Program-made: the position numbers and the translations under genes
In this document: in pieces, positions 44,180-51,791 of the stretch
How the letters are laid out: each line of letters begins with the position of its first letter
Position numbering within the stretch: position 1 is the stretch's first letter
Notes under the pieces: model-generated
The model's database searches: none
The model's input: the letters and a program-made list of their open reading frames with translations, nothing else
What the model was told of the DNA's origin: nothing
Source: Pantoea sp. SOD02
GTDB lineage: Bacteria; Pseudomonadota; Gammaproteobacteria; Enterobacterales; Enterobacteriaceae
DNA length: 64,000 nt
Direction of reading: 5' to 3'
Assembly (NCBI RefSeq): GCF_024707505.1
Contig: NZ_CP102604.1
Span: 434,001-498,000, forward strand

Positions 44180-45099
44180 CCCACTAAGGTCAGTGGATGG
44201 TTCTCAACGTTGCGGCGCGACATCAGCGACAGCAGGATCGATTTCACCGCTTCAGCCGGCTGTGACAGCGGCAGATGATCCGACATGCAGAACGACAGCG
44301 ATACCTGCACATCTGGATCGACGATCTTCGCCATCCACGCATCGCCGCTTTTCAGCATCGCGCGCGCAGCAGATTCCGGCATGATGGTGGTGCCAAGTCC
44401 GGCGCTCAGGGCGGCATTCAGCGTGGTTTGTGACTCGATCTCGCATTTCACGCGGTACTGCAGATTGTTGTGTACGAAGGCATCGTCGAGCACTTTGCGC
44501 ATGATGTTGTAAACGCGCGGCAGGAACAGATCGTATTGCGCCACCTGCGCCAGCGGGATCTCTTTCACCGGTTGCGCGAGGCTGAACGGGCAGACGAAGT
44601 AGAGATCCTCTTTCATCAGCGGCATAAAGCGCAGGCCGTGAATGGTGCGGTGATCGTAAATCACTGCCATATCCATGCGGCCATTCATGATCAGTTCGCT
44701 CAGCGTGGTGCCGAAGTTCTCATTGAAGTAGAGCACGATGCCGGGATGCTGTTGCTGCACTTCCATCATCAGCGGTAACGCGAGGTTTTGTGCGGCAGTG
44801 CCCGGCGCTAAGCCCACTGAGACGCTGCCGCTCAGCGAGGCGCCAACCAGCTCAATGGCGCTTTGTGCCTGCTCGCACTGGCGCAAAATCGCCTGCGCGT
44901 GGGAATAGAGCGTTTTACCGGCTTCGGTCGGCGTCACGCCGCGCTTGGTACGAATGAGCAGTTGCTGATTCACTTCCCCTTCCAGCGTAGCCAGCTGCTG
45001 GCTCAGCGCGGGCTGGGCAATATGCAAAATATCGGCGGCCTGGGTCAGGCTGCCCACATCAACAATTTTAACAAAGTACTTAAGGCGACGAAGATTCAT
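44176..45099 (-). CDS. nac: Nac, nitrogen assimilation LysR regulator
   Basis: A 307-residue LysR protein. Its first 80 residues (MNLRRLKYFVKIVDVGSLTQ, IAQPALSQQ, LLIRTKRGVTPTEAGK, ILRQCEQAQ) are nearly those of enterobacterial Nac, while the effector half is clearly more divergent. Nac links NtrC to sigma-70 promoters under nitrogen limitation without needing a coeffector. GGAGGAAG supports ATG 45099. Upstream lie a textbook -24/-12 promoter and an NtrC box, the known arrangement for nac. Divergence in the second half leaves open a specialised paralogue. Confidence 0.85.
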   Translation of the reverse strand: MNLRRLKYFVKIVDVGSLTQAADILHIAQPALSQQLATLEGEVNQQLLIRTKRGVTPTEAGKTLYSHAQAILRQCEQAQSAIELVGASLSGSVSVGLAPGTAAQNLALPLMMEVQQQHPGIVLYFNENFGTTLSELIMNGRMDMAVIYDHRTIHGLRFMPLMKEDLYFVCPFSLAQPVKEIPLAQVAQYDLFLPRVYNIMRKVLDDAFVHNNLQYRVKCEIESQTTLNAALSAGLGTTIMPESAARAMLKSGDAWMAKIVDPDVQVSLSFCMSDHLPLSQPAEAVKSILLSLMSRRNVENHPLTLVG

Positions 45100-45136
45100 G
45101 AACGCTTCCTCCAACAGAACGCATAGCGGGTATCAA

Positions 45137-45151
45137 GCAAACTTGATGCCA
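45137..45151 (-). promoter_or_regulatory. Sigma-54 (-24/-12) promoter of nac
   Basis: Read on the minus strand, TGGCATCAAGTTTGC matches TGGCACG-N4-TTGC with exact GG-to-GC spacing. The start of transcription would be near 45125, 26 bases ahead of ATG. Confidence 0.87.
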
Positions 45152-45262
45152 AAATAAGCTTTCGTGAGTGAACTCAGACAGGAGGGTAGAGCCACAGTGC
45201 CTCCTAAGGCCGATGCTGAGTTGGACAGTTGCCGAGACGGCGAGGGTAAAACAGCGACCTTT

Positions 45263-45277
45263 GCACTGGTATGGTGC
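45263..45277. promoter_or_regulatory. NtrC enhancer site of nac
   Basis: GCACT-GGTA-TGGTGC is the NtrC consensus (GCACY-N4-TGGTGC). Its centre is about 145 bases upstream of the predicted start, close to the position I recall for the Klebsiella nac promoter. Confidence 0.8.
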
Positions 45278-45585
45278 GATTCACTCATTAGATTTGGCGA
45301 TGATGGGAGTGAGTAAACGGGCATTGCGCGCTGTTAACCGGCACTCAAAGTAACACTCTATTAACATTGCGTCAGGCGCTGGCGCGTGACCTGCCGCGCA
45401 TTTCCACATCAGGCTCGCCACCTTTATGGCGAAAGTGTGCGGTCGGTTCAGTCATCGCTTTGTGTTATATCACCACAACAAAGCACTATTAACCGCCGCT
45501 TCGGGCAAAAACCTATCCTCTGGTACACGTCGTGTTTGCAGCTTGCTGCAAGCCGTTCATGCTGACACTGAGCCAGGATTAACCC

Positions 45586-46788
45586 ATGCCCGAGATAGCC
45601 GATCGATTAAAGAATGTCACCGTTTCTGCCTCCGTTGCTATGACCCAAAAGGCCCGCGATCTCGCCGCGCAGGGCATTGATGTGGTAGCGCTTTCCACCG
45701 GTGAACCCGATTTCCCCACGCCACCTCACGCAATTGAAGCCGCTTACGCCGCCGCGCGCGCCGGAGATACGCGCTATCCGCCTACCGACGGCACGCCAGC
45801 ACTGCGCAAGGCGATCCAGCTGAAGTTCAAACGCGATAATCAGCTCGATTACGACGTCAGCCAGATCCTCACCGCCGGCGGCGCTAAGCAGATCATCTTT
45901 AACGCGATACTCGCGACCATTAATCCGGGCGATGAAGTGGTGATCCCGACGCCATCGTGGATCAGCTATGCCGATATCGTCAAATTCGCCGGTGGCGTGC
46001 CGGTGGCGCTGCCGTGTGCGCAGGAGAACGGCTTCAAGCCGCTGCCTGCCGATTTAGATGCTGCCATCACCGACAAAACCAAATGGCTGCTGCTCAACTA
46101 TCCGAGCAATCCCACCGGTTCGGTGGCGACCAAAGCGGAGCTGCACGCGCTGGGCGAGGTGCTGTTGCGCCATCCGCAGGTGTGGATCATGACCGACGAT
46201 ATCTACGAGCACCTGATTTATGACGATGTGCGCTTTTATACGCTGGCGCAGGTTGAGCCGCGCCTGGTTGACCGCGTGCTGACGGTGAATGGCGTATCGA
46301 AAGCCTATTCCATGACCGGCTGGCGTTTGGGCTTTTGCGGCGGCCCGTCGCCGTTGATCAAAGCGATGAGCAACGTGAATACGCAGAACAGCGGCGGCGT
46401 TTGCACCTTAACCCAGGCAGCGGCGGTGGCGGTGCTGGAAGGTCCGCAGGATCTGCTGCAGGAGCGCGCGCACATCTATCGTCAACGCCGAGATTACGTG
46501 CTGGAACGCCTGACGTCGATTGACGGCTTGCGCTGCCACAAACCGCAGGGCGCGTTTTATCTGTTTGTGAATATCGCGGGTTACATTGGCAAAACCAGTG
46601 CCGGTGGTCGGTTGATCACTAATGATGCCGATTTTGTGCTGGCGCTGATTGAGGAGCAGCACGTGGTGACAGTGCAGGGCGCAGCGTACGGGATGAGCCC
46701 GTTTATCCGGTTGTCGTATGCCACGAGCATGGAGCGGTTAGAGACGGGATGCGATCGTATTGCGGCGTTTTGTGGTGGTTGTGTTTGA
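45586..46788 (+). CDS. PLP-dependent aspartate-type aminotransferase
   Basis: A 400-residue class-I aminotransferase of the Ib aspartate group. The PLP-lysine motif is GVSKAYSMTGWRLGF, preceded by the PLP-ring motif NYPSNPTGS and the DDIYEHLIYDD strand; the carboxylate-binding FIRLSYATS is near the C terminus. AGGA supports ATG 45586. It is divergent from nac and downstream of no other gene; release or recycling of amino-nitrogen from glutamate made by oxoprolinase would suit the setting. Confidence 0.92.
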   Translation: MPEIADRLKNVTVSASVAMTQKARDLAAQGIDVVALSTGEPDFPTPPHAIEAAYAAARAGDTRYPPTDGTPALRKAIQLKFKRDNQLDYDVSQILTAGGAKQIIFNAILATINPGDEVVIPTPSWISYADIVKFAGGVPVALPCAQENGFKPLPADLDAAITDKTKWLLLNYPSNPTGSVATKAELHALGEVLLRHPQVWIMTDDIYEHLIYDDVRFYTLAQVEPRLVDRVLTVNGVSKAYSMTGWRLGFCGGPSPLIKAMSNVNTQNSGGVCTLTQAAAVAVLEGPQDLLQERAHIYRQRRDYVLERLTSIDGLRCHKPQGAFYLFVNIAGYIGKTSAGGRLITNDADFVLALIEEQHVVTVQGAAYGMSPFIRLSYATSMERLETGCDRIAAFCGGCV

Positions 46789-46794
46789 TGTCCA

Positions 46795-46811
46795 GGTCGC
46801 CATAAATGGCG
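46795..46811 (-). repeat. Truncated REP element
   Basis: GGTCGCCATAAATGGCG, then the sequence departs from the repeat, losing the last stem bases and the GTAG head. Confidence 0.65.
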
Positions 46812-46890
46812 TAATGCCGATCAGTTAAGCGCAGAGCGACTTTCGTTCGCCATGTGCTAAGCAGTTGCAGCACCCTGGTGCGGCGACCGA

Positions 46891-46919
46891 GCAGAGGGCG
46901 TCCTGGCCACGCCCTCTGC
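46891..46919. terminator. Strong hairpin, possible terminator of the aminotransferase gene
   Basis: Perfect 11-pair GC-rich stem with a seven-base loop CCTGGCC. There is no T tract on either strand, so termination is uncertain and an RNA structure is equally possible. Confidence 0.4.
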
Positions 46920-47143
46920 ACTCCCGGGCCCTGCGCCAGCCCAACCCGCCGCTGCGCGGTACCTTCACTCATTCACGATTCCTGACGGACCGGCGGCGAT
47001 TCGCTCCTGCTCAACGCCACCTCTCGCCGCATCCATGCGGCTCGCCCTGGAATCCCTCATTCGCTCAGCGATTTGGGATGTCGCCTCAACACCCGCGCTG
47101 CAGTAGCAATGCAATTTTCCGACTCACAATCGCGACTAATTCC

Positions 47144-47192
47144 GTAGGGTCGCCATTCATGGCGACCTGGTGCGCATGAATGCGCACCCTAC
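47144..47192. repeat. REP pair, one of each stem type
   Basis: A + GGTCGCC copy (47144-47167) and a - GGTGCGC copy (47169-47192) lie one base apart with heads outward, downstream of pxpA. Confidence 0.85.
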
Positions 47193-47216
47193 GAAAAACC
47201 CGTTCGGGTACTGTCA

Positions 47217-47987
47217 TTATTGCGCGATAACCTCTGCGGCTGGAGCGACCTGATGGCCGCAGGCTTCGATTTCGCTGCGCACAATGGTGGCGAGCGCCAG
47301 TGAACCTGGCGTGTCGCTGTGAACCAGAATCGAGCGCGCTCGCACTGCAATCTCTTCACCTTCAATCGTCGTCACCGTGCCGTGCTGCAAAAACTGTCGC
47401 ACGCGGGCGCGCAAGGCGGCTTCCTCTTTGATCACCGCACCCTTAATGCCGCGTGGAACTAAGCGGCCTTGTGCGTCATAGGCGCGGTCCGCCAGAAACA
47501 GCGTTAGCGTCTTCAGGCCAGCCGCGTGCGCGGCGGTTTCGATGATGGTATCGGGCTGGGCGAAGATGATCAGATCGCTATTGATGCGCGCTACTAATTC
47601 CATCACCTGTTGCGCCAGCGCGGCATCGCGGTTGACGATGTTGCCCATCGCGGCGTGGAAACTGAAGTGGGAAACGTAGGTGCCTTCCGCGCGGGCAATC
47701 GCCGTGAGCGCGCCGAGCTGATAGGCCACTTGCTGGCAAATCTCTTCGGCGCTAAACGGCAGTTCGCGGCGGCCAAACCCCTGACGATCCGGTAAACCGG
47801 GATGCGCGCCAATCCCCACGCCGTGTGCCTTCGCCAGCCGCACCATGTTGCTCATGATCGCCGGATCGCCGGCGTGGAAACCGCAGGCGATATTGGCCGA
47901 TGACACCACTTTCATAAGCGCGGCGTCATCGCACAGCTGGTAAACGCCGAAGCCTTCGCCCATATCGGAATTCACATCAATCTTCAT
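47217..47987 (-). CDS. pxpA: 5-oxoprolinase subunit A (LamB/YcsF family)
   Basis: A 256-residue subunit of the ATP-dependent 5-oxoprolinase that opens pyroglutamate to glutamate. The N-terminal DVNSDMGEGFG and the following SSANIACGFHAGDP and GIGAHPGLPDRQGFGRR are hallmark motifs of PxpA. AAGGAA supports ATG 47987. It follows pxpC by 20 bases and ends the binding-protein-pxpB-pxpC-pxpA operon. Confidence 0.95.
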   Translation of the reverse strand: MKIDVNSDMGEGFGVYQLCDDAALMKVVSSANIACGFHAGDPAIMSNMVRLAKAHGVGIGAHPGLPDRQGFGRRELPFSAEEICQQVAYQLGALTAIARAEGTYVSHFSFHAAMGNIVNRDAALAQQVMELVARINSDLIIFAQPDTIIETAAHAAGLKTLTLFLADRAYDAQGRLVPRGIKGAVIKEEAALRARVRQFLQHGTVTTIEGEEIAVRARSILVHSDTPGSLALATIVRSEIEACGHQVAPAAEVIAQ

Positions 47988-48007
47988 GCCTGGTTTCCTT
48001 GTGCGGA

Positions 48008-48994
48008 TTAAACGGTAAGCGCTTTACGCAGTGGCTGGCAGCTGAGGCGCAGACGGCTTAGCCAGCGCGTGACTTCCTGTTCGATGGCGATCGCTTCGTG
48101 CACATCACTCTGGATCAGCTGGATCGACTGGCCCGGCAGCACTTGTCCCAGCCGCCACAGATCCTGCTCGATCACGCCCGCGATCTTCGGATAGCCGCCG
48201 GCGGTATTGGCATCACTCAGCTGGATGATCGGTTCGCCGCCCGGCGGCACCTGCACAATGCCGGGGATCAGCCCGTAAGATCGCATTTCAACGGTTTCTG
48301 ACGGGAAGATCGGATCGCCTGAAAGCCGATAGCCGGTGCGATTGCTTTGATTCGATACCTGCCACGACTGCTGCCAGAAACGCGCGGCATCGGCGGCAAA
48401 CAGCGGGTATTCACCGGAGGGAATGGCGCGCAGCTGAATTTCACCGGCGCTGTTGCAGGGAAAACAGTCGTGTAATGCGCTGTCTGGCGGTTCGATGCCG
48501 ATGCCGCTGTGGGGAAGTGCCGGGCTGCGACTTTCGCCGATCGCCAGCCGATCGCCACGCTGCAGCGGACGTCCTTCAACGCCGCCGAAGCCGCCGCGCA
48601 GCGCGGTACTGCGCGAGCCGAGCACCAGCGGCACATCGATGCCGCCCGCAATACACACATAGCCACGCGCGCCGCTGCGCGGATAACGCAGCTCCAGCAC
48701 TTGCCCGGCGCGTACGCTGCAGCCCCACCACGGCGGCAGCGGCGTGCCATCCAGCGTGGCGCGGCAATCGGCACCGGTCACCGCGATGCTGCTGTTTTGC
48801 AGAAAACGTACGCGGAACGGGAACAGCTGCACTTCAATCGCCGCTGCATTTTCGTCGTTGCCGAGCAGGAGATTACCGGCACGCAGCGCCAGCGGATCCA
48901 TTGCGCCGCTCACCGACACGCCCATGTGGCGATAATTGAAGCGACCTAAGTCCTGCACCGTGTTCAGCGCACCGCTCTGTTCGATCTCAATCAC
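48008..48994 (-). CDS. pxpC: 5-oxoprolinase subunit C (KipA/PxpC)
   Basis: A 328-residue subunit related to the carboxyltransferase half of urea amidolyase. Visible motifs are GALNTVQDLGRFNYRHMGVS, GAMDPLALRAGNLLLGN, GYVCIAGGIDVPLVLGSRST and IQLSDANTAGGYPKIAGVI. It begins with GTG inside the pxpB stop (GTGA overlap), so B and C are cotranslated, as fits a BC subcomplex. Confidence 0.94.
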   Translation of the reverse strand: MIEIEQSGALNTVQDLGRFNYRHMGVSVSGAMDPLALRAGNLLLGNDENAAAIEVQLFPFRVRFLQNSSIAVTGADCRATLDGTPLPPWWGCSVRAGQVLELRYPRSGARGYVCIAGGIDVPLVLGSRSTALRGGFGGVEGRPLQRGDRLAIGESRSPALPHSGIGIEPPDSALHDCFPCNSAGEIQLRAIPSGEYPLFAADAARFWQQSWQVSNQSNRTGYRLSGDPIFPSETVEMRSYGLIPGIVQVPPGGEPIIQLSDANTAGGYPKIAGVIEQDLWRLGQVLPGQSIQLIQSDVHEAIAIEQEVTRWLSRLRLSCQPLRKALTV

Positions 48995-49701
48995 AGCTCT
49001 ATCCTCTGCGGCAGAAAACGGATGCGATCGCCCGGTGCCATCAGCGCGGGCGATGCGGCCAGCGGATCAAACACTGCTAGCTCGGCAAAACCAATCGCGT
49101 TCCAGCCGTTCGGACCGGTTAGCGCCGAGACGCCCGCCTGCGCGCCGCCGATGGTGACGGTGCCTTTCAGCATGCTGAGCGACGGCACTTTCTTGCGTGG
49201 CGTTGCGAGTAGCGGATCCAACCCATGCAGATAACCGAAGCCCGGCGCGCTGCCCAGCGCAAACACCGTGTATTCACTTTGATGATGCAGGCGCACCACT
49301 TCGCGCGGGCTTAAGCCGGTATGGCGGCATACCGCCTCAAGATCGGTGGCGTGTTCACCGCCATAATGCACTGGGATTTCAATCAGTTTGCCCTGCGGAC
49401 TGATCGCCTGCGCCTGATCCCAGGCAGCATGTAGCTGCATGCGCACGGCGGTTTCATCGGCTGGGATTTGGCGGAACAGCACCAGCAGATTGGTGACGCC
49501 GGGGATCAGCGCTTCAATTGCTTCATCGGCATGCAGCAGGCGCGCCAGCGACCAGATGCGCCGCTGCGCCGGGAGATCGAAACCGCCCGGCGCTTCCACC
49601 AACCACGCGCGTGCGCCAATGGTGGAGAGCTTAATATTAGAGGAGCAAGCCAGCGCGGGGGCGCTGGCGGGCTGAAGAGCAGAGTGCGACTTCACGGGCA
49701 T
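48991..49701 (-). CDS. pxpB: 5-oxoprolinase subunit B (KipI/PxpB)
   Basis: A 236-residue subunit of the KipI/allophanate-hydrolase-1 family. Family strands are VTNLLVLFR, IEIPVHYGGEHATDLEAVCRH (first part), FALGSAPGFGYLHGLDP, VTIGGAQAGV and GDRIRFLP. The first 20 residues are a low-complexity Ala/Ser/Pro extension not needed for the fold, so a later start cannot be excluded. It begins three bases after the binding-protein stop. Confidence 0.93.
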   Translation of the reverse strand: MPVKSHSALQPASAPALACSSNIKLSTIGARAWLVEAPGGFDLPAQRRIWSLARLLHADEAIEALIPGVTNLLVLFRQIPADETAVRMQLHAAWDQAQAISPQGKLIEIPVHYGGEHATDLEAVCRHTGLSPREVVRLHHQSEYTVFALGSAPGFGYLHGLDPLLATPRKKVPSLSMLKGTVTIGGAQAGVSALTGPNGWNAIGFAELAVFDPLAASPALMAPGDRIRFLPQRIEL

Positions 49702-49703
49702 GG

Positions 49704-50543
49704 TTATTCCAGCGGTTCAAATTTCAGACTGGAGAGCGGCTGTACGCGCTCTTCGCGCACCATTTTGTATTCGGTGTTAGGCCCAATCCACGTATCCCAG
49801 ATTTTGTCGATGGTGCCGTCATCGTCCATCGCCTTCAGGCTGCTGTTGACGCTGGCCAGCAGCGCCGGTTCATCACGCTTCATGCCAACACCAATCGGCT
49901 CCAGCGCCATCGGCTCTTTGATCATCGCCAGATTGATGCCGTCTTTTTTCGCCTGCGAAATGGTTTTGATGCCGGTCATGGTGTTGGTGACGAAGCCGAC
50001 TGATTTGTTCTGCTCCAGCGCGAGGAACGCGGAGGCTGAATCCTGGAAGGTCACCGCTTTGCCACCTTTGATGTGGATCGACTGCTCAGAAGTGGTGCCT
50101 TTGGTGGCGCTGATGCGTTTGCCCTGGAAATAGCTCAGCGGCTTGTCGGCCAGAGGTGCTTTCACCAGCAGCATCTCTTTGGCGACGTAATAGGGATCGC
50201 TGAACTGAATCTGGTTGCCGCGAGTTTTGGTGTAGGCAAGGTTAGCGATCAGCACGTCGGCGCGACCGGTGGCAATCACCGCGATACGCGCTTCCACCGA
50301 GGTGGGCACCAGCGTCAGTTTGACGTTCATCTGCTTCGCCAGTGCGTTGCACAGATCGATATCCATGCCCGCCAGCTGGCGCGTTTTCGGATCCGGGGAA
50401 GAGAAGGGCGGCACGTCCGAATAGACCGCGCACTTCAGCTCGCCGCTGGATTTGATGTTCGCCATCATGTCTGCATGAGCAGCCGAAATAGCCAGCAGCG
50501 GCAGCAGTGCCAGCCCGATGGTGGTACGTCTTTTCATGGTCAT
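49704..50543 (-). CDS. Periplasmic amino-acid-binding protein, linked to oxoprolinase
   Basis: A 279-residue type-2 binding protein. Signal peptide TIGLALLPLLAISAAHA is followed by DMMANIKSSGELKCAVYSDV. PFSSPDPKTRQLAGMDIDLC, VLIANLAYTKTRGNQIQFSDPYY and ISATKGTTSE are typical of polar amino-acid binders. TGAGGAAG supports ATG 50543. It heads the pxpBCA operon, while its permeases and ATPase are probably those at 40.6-42.8 kb. 5-Oxoproline or a close glutamate derivative is the likely ligand, by context only. Confidence 0.9.
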   Translation of the reverse strand: MTMKRRTTIGLALLPLLAISAAHADMMANIKSSGELKCAVYSDVPPFSSPDPKTRQLAGMDIDLCNALAKQMNVKLTLVPTSVEARIAVIATGRADVLIANLAYTKTRGNQIQFSDPYYVAKEMLLVKAPLADKPLSYFQGKRISATKGTTSEQSIHIKGGKAVTFQDSASAFLALEQNKSVGFVTNTMTGIKTISQAKKDGINLAMIKEPMALEPIGVGMKRDEPALLASVNSSLKAMDDDGTIDKIWDTWIGPNTEYKMVREERVQPLSSLKFEPLE

Positions 50544-50661
50544 GTGAACTTCCTCAATGATGAATACCACGGCGTCACCGGGACGGAGCGCCTGATTTCT
50601 CGCTTTTCTGGACTATAACGGCTTTGTTTTCAGACGAAAAAGAGGGAAACCCTGTCGTGCA

Positions 50662-50704
50662 ATAGCAAAAAAATATGGCTAAGTGGCGCATAAGTTCTTT
50701 CTAT
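50662..50704 (-). promoter_or_regulatory. Two candidate Nac sites upstream of the oxoproline operon
   Basis: ATA-N9-TAT occurs at 50662-50676 (through an A-rich run, so weak) and at 50690-50704 (ATA-AGTTCTTTC-TAT). Both lie 120-160 bases ahead of the binding-protein gene. Confidence 0.4.
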
Positions 50705-50717
50705 TCGGGCAGAGCAA

Positions 50718-50743
50718 AAAAGTGTTATCCAGCGCACACTTTT
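50718..50743. promoter_or_regulatory. Inverted repeat between divergent genes
   Basis: AAAAGTGT and ACACTTTT, perfect eight-base arms, ten-base spacer. The one-turn spacing of half-sites suggests a dimeric repressor or activator. It is shared by the oxoproline operon and the EamA transporter gene. Confidence 0.5.
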
Positions 50744-50813
50744 CTCGCCAGGCTGGTCGCATGTCCTCTCGGCAGTCCCGCCGATTGCATGTGGTAGAGA
50801 GAAGTGAAAAAGC

Positions 50814-51734
50814 ATGAATGCCCGATTAGGCGTGTTATTGAAGATAGTGGCCGCGCTGTGCGCCACCTTGATGCTGGCGTGTGTGAAGGGGCTAAACGGT
50901 GCCATTCCCACCGGCGAAGTGATTTTTTTCCGCAGTTTTATCGCGCTGTTTCCGCTGCTGATTTGGCTGAAAATGCAGGGCAACGTGCTGGAAAATCTCA
51001 AGACGCGTAATCTGTTTGGTCACTTTATACGTGGCTTCTCCGGCACCGGCGGCATGTATTTTAACTATCTGGCGCTGGTGTATATCTCACTCGCTGATGC
51101 GACCGCGCTCAGCTATGCCGCGCCGCTGTTTACCGTGATCATGGCGGCGATGCTGTTGAAAGAGCGGGTGCGGGTTTCGCGCTGGATCGCGGTGGTAGTG
51201 GGATTATCCGGCATTTTGATCATGCTCTCATCAAGCCTGAGCGCCAGCGGTGCGCTGTTTTCTCAAGGTGCCAGCAACGCGTCGGCGAGCCTTGGCGTGG
51301 CATTTGCGTTGATTGCGGCGCTGTGTTCCGCGACCTCTAACGTACAAATCCGCTTCCTCAACGGCATCGAAAAGCCGGGCGCGATTGTGTTCTATTTCTC
51401 TGTAATGACGACCCTTATTGGCCTGGCGACGGCGCTGTTTGGCTGGAGCAAACCCAGCGCCATACAGCTGTTATTGCTGGTGGGCTGCGGCCTGTTTGGC
51501 GGGCTGGCACAGATTCTGGTCACGCTTAGCCTGCGTTACGCCGATGCCTCACTGCTGGCACCGTTCGATTACACCACGCTGGTGTGGTCGATGCTGATTG
51601 GCTATCTGTTCCTGCACAGCCTGCCGGGCAGCACCACCTTGCTGGGCGCATCGATTGTGGCGCTGGCCGGGATTTTTGCGGTGTGGCGTGAGAATCGGCA
51701 GCGTAAGCTGGCAATGGTGAATAGTACGCCGTAG
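50814..51734 (+). CDS. EamA/DMT-family transporter
   Basis: A 306-residue inner-membrane carrier with ten helices in two EamA repeats (first: EVIFFRSFIALFPLLIW; second: GLAQILVTLSLRYADASLLAP). Members export amino acids or metabolites; RIMA-type relatives of this length are common near amino-acid genes. It is divergent from the oxoproline operon and may export excess amino acid, which is an inference. The stop TAG comes from a REP head, after a short basic tail. Confidence 0.87.
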   Translation: MNARLGVLLKIVAALCATLMLACVKGLNGAIPTGEVIFFRSFIALFPLLIWLKMQGNVLENLKTRNLFGHFIRGFSGTGGMYFNYLALVYISLADATALSYAAPLFTVIMAAMLLKERVRVSRWIAVVVGLSGILIMLSSSLSASGALFSQGASNASASLGVAFALIAALCSATSNVQIRFLNGIEKPGAIVFYFSVMTTLIGLATALFGWSKPSAIQLLLLVGCGLFGGLAQILVTLSLRYADASLLAPFDYTTLVWSMLIGYLFLHSLPGSTTLLGASIVALAGIFAVWRENRQRKLAMVNSTP

Positions 51735-51779
51735 GGTTGCCATTTATGGCGACCTGGTGCGCATAAATGCGCACCCTAT
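51731..51779. repeat. REP pair, one of each stem type
   Basis: A + GGTCGCC-type copy (51731-51754, with one stem mismatch, GGTTGCC) holds the EamA stop codon. A - GGTGCGC-type copy (51756-51779) follows one base later, heads outward. Confidence 0.85.
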
Positions 51780-51791
51780 GACGGCGAAAGA

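Larger units (their letters stand above)
45100..45585. promoter_or_regulatory. Control region between nac and the aminotransferase
   Basis: A 486-base gap with no credible gene. The nac side holds the sigma-54 promoter and NtrC box listed separately. The aminotransferase side (45350-45585) shows no site I can name; short frames here lack ribosome sites. Confidence 0.65.
46789..47216. other. Structured GC-rich intergenic element flanked by REP sequences
   Basis: A truncated REP (46795-46811) borders about 330 bases of unusual sequence, which ends at an intact REP pair (47144-47192). Inside are a perfect 11-pair stem GCAGAGGGCGT / ACGCCCTCTGC at 46891-46919, CACC-CT-GGTG at 46871-46880 and GCCGCA-TCCA-TGCGGC at 47026-47041. 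No protein-coding frame is convincing. It may be a non-coding or mobile element. Confidence 0.5.

Noticed and set aside
45133..45324. 63-codon frame upstream of nac
   Set aside because: It covers the sigma-54 promoter and NtrC box and has no ribosome site or family resemblance.
46703..46972. 89-codon frame overlapping the end of the aminotransferase gene
   Set aside because: Runs through the hairpin and truncated REP; no start signal or known motif.
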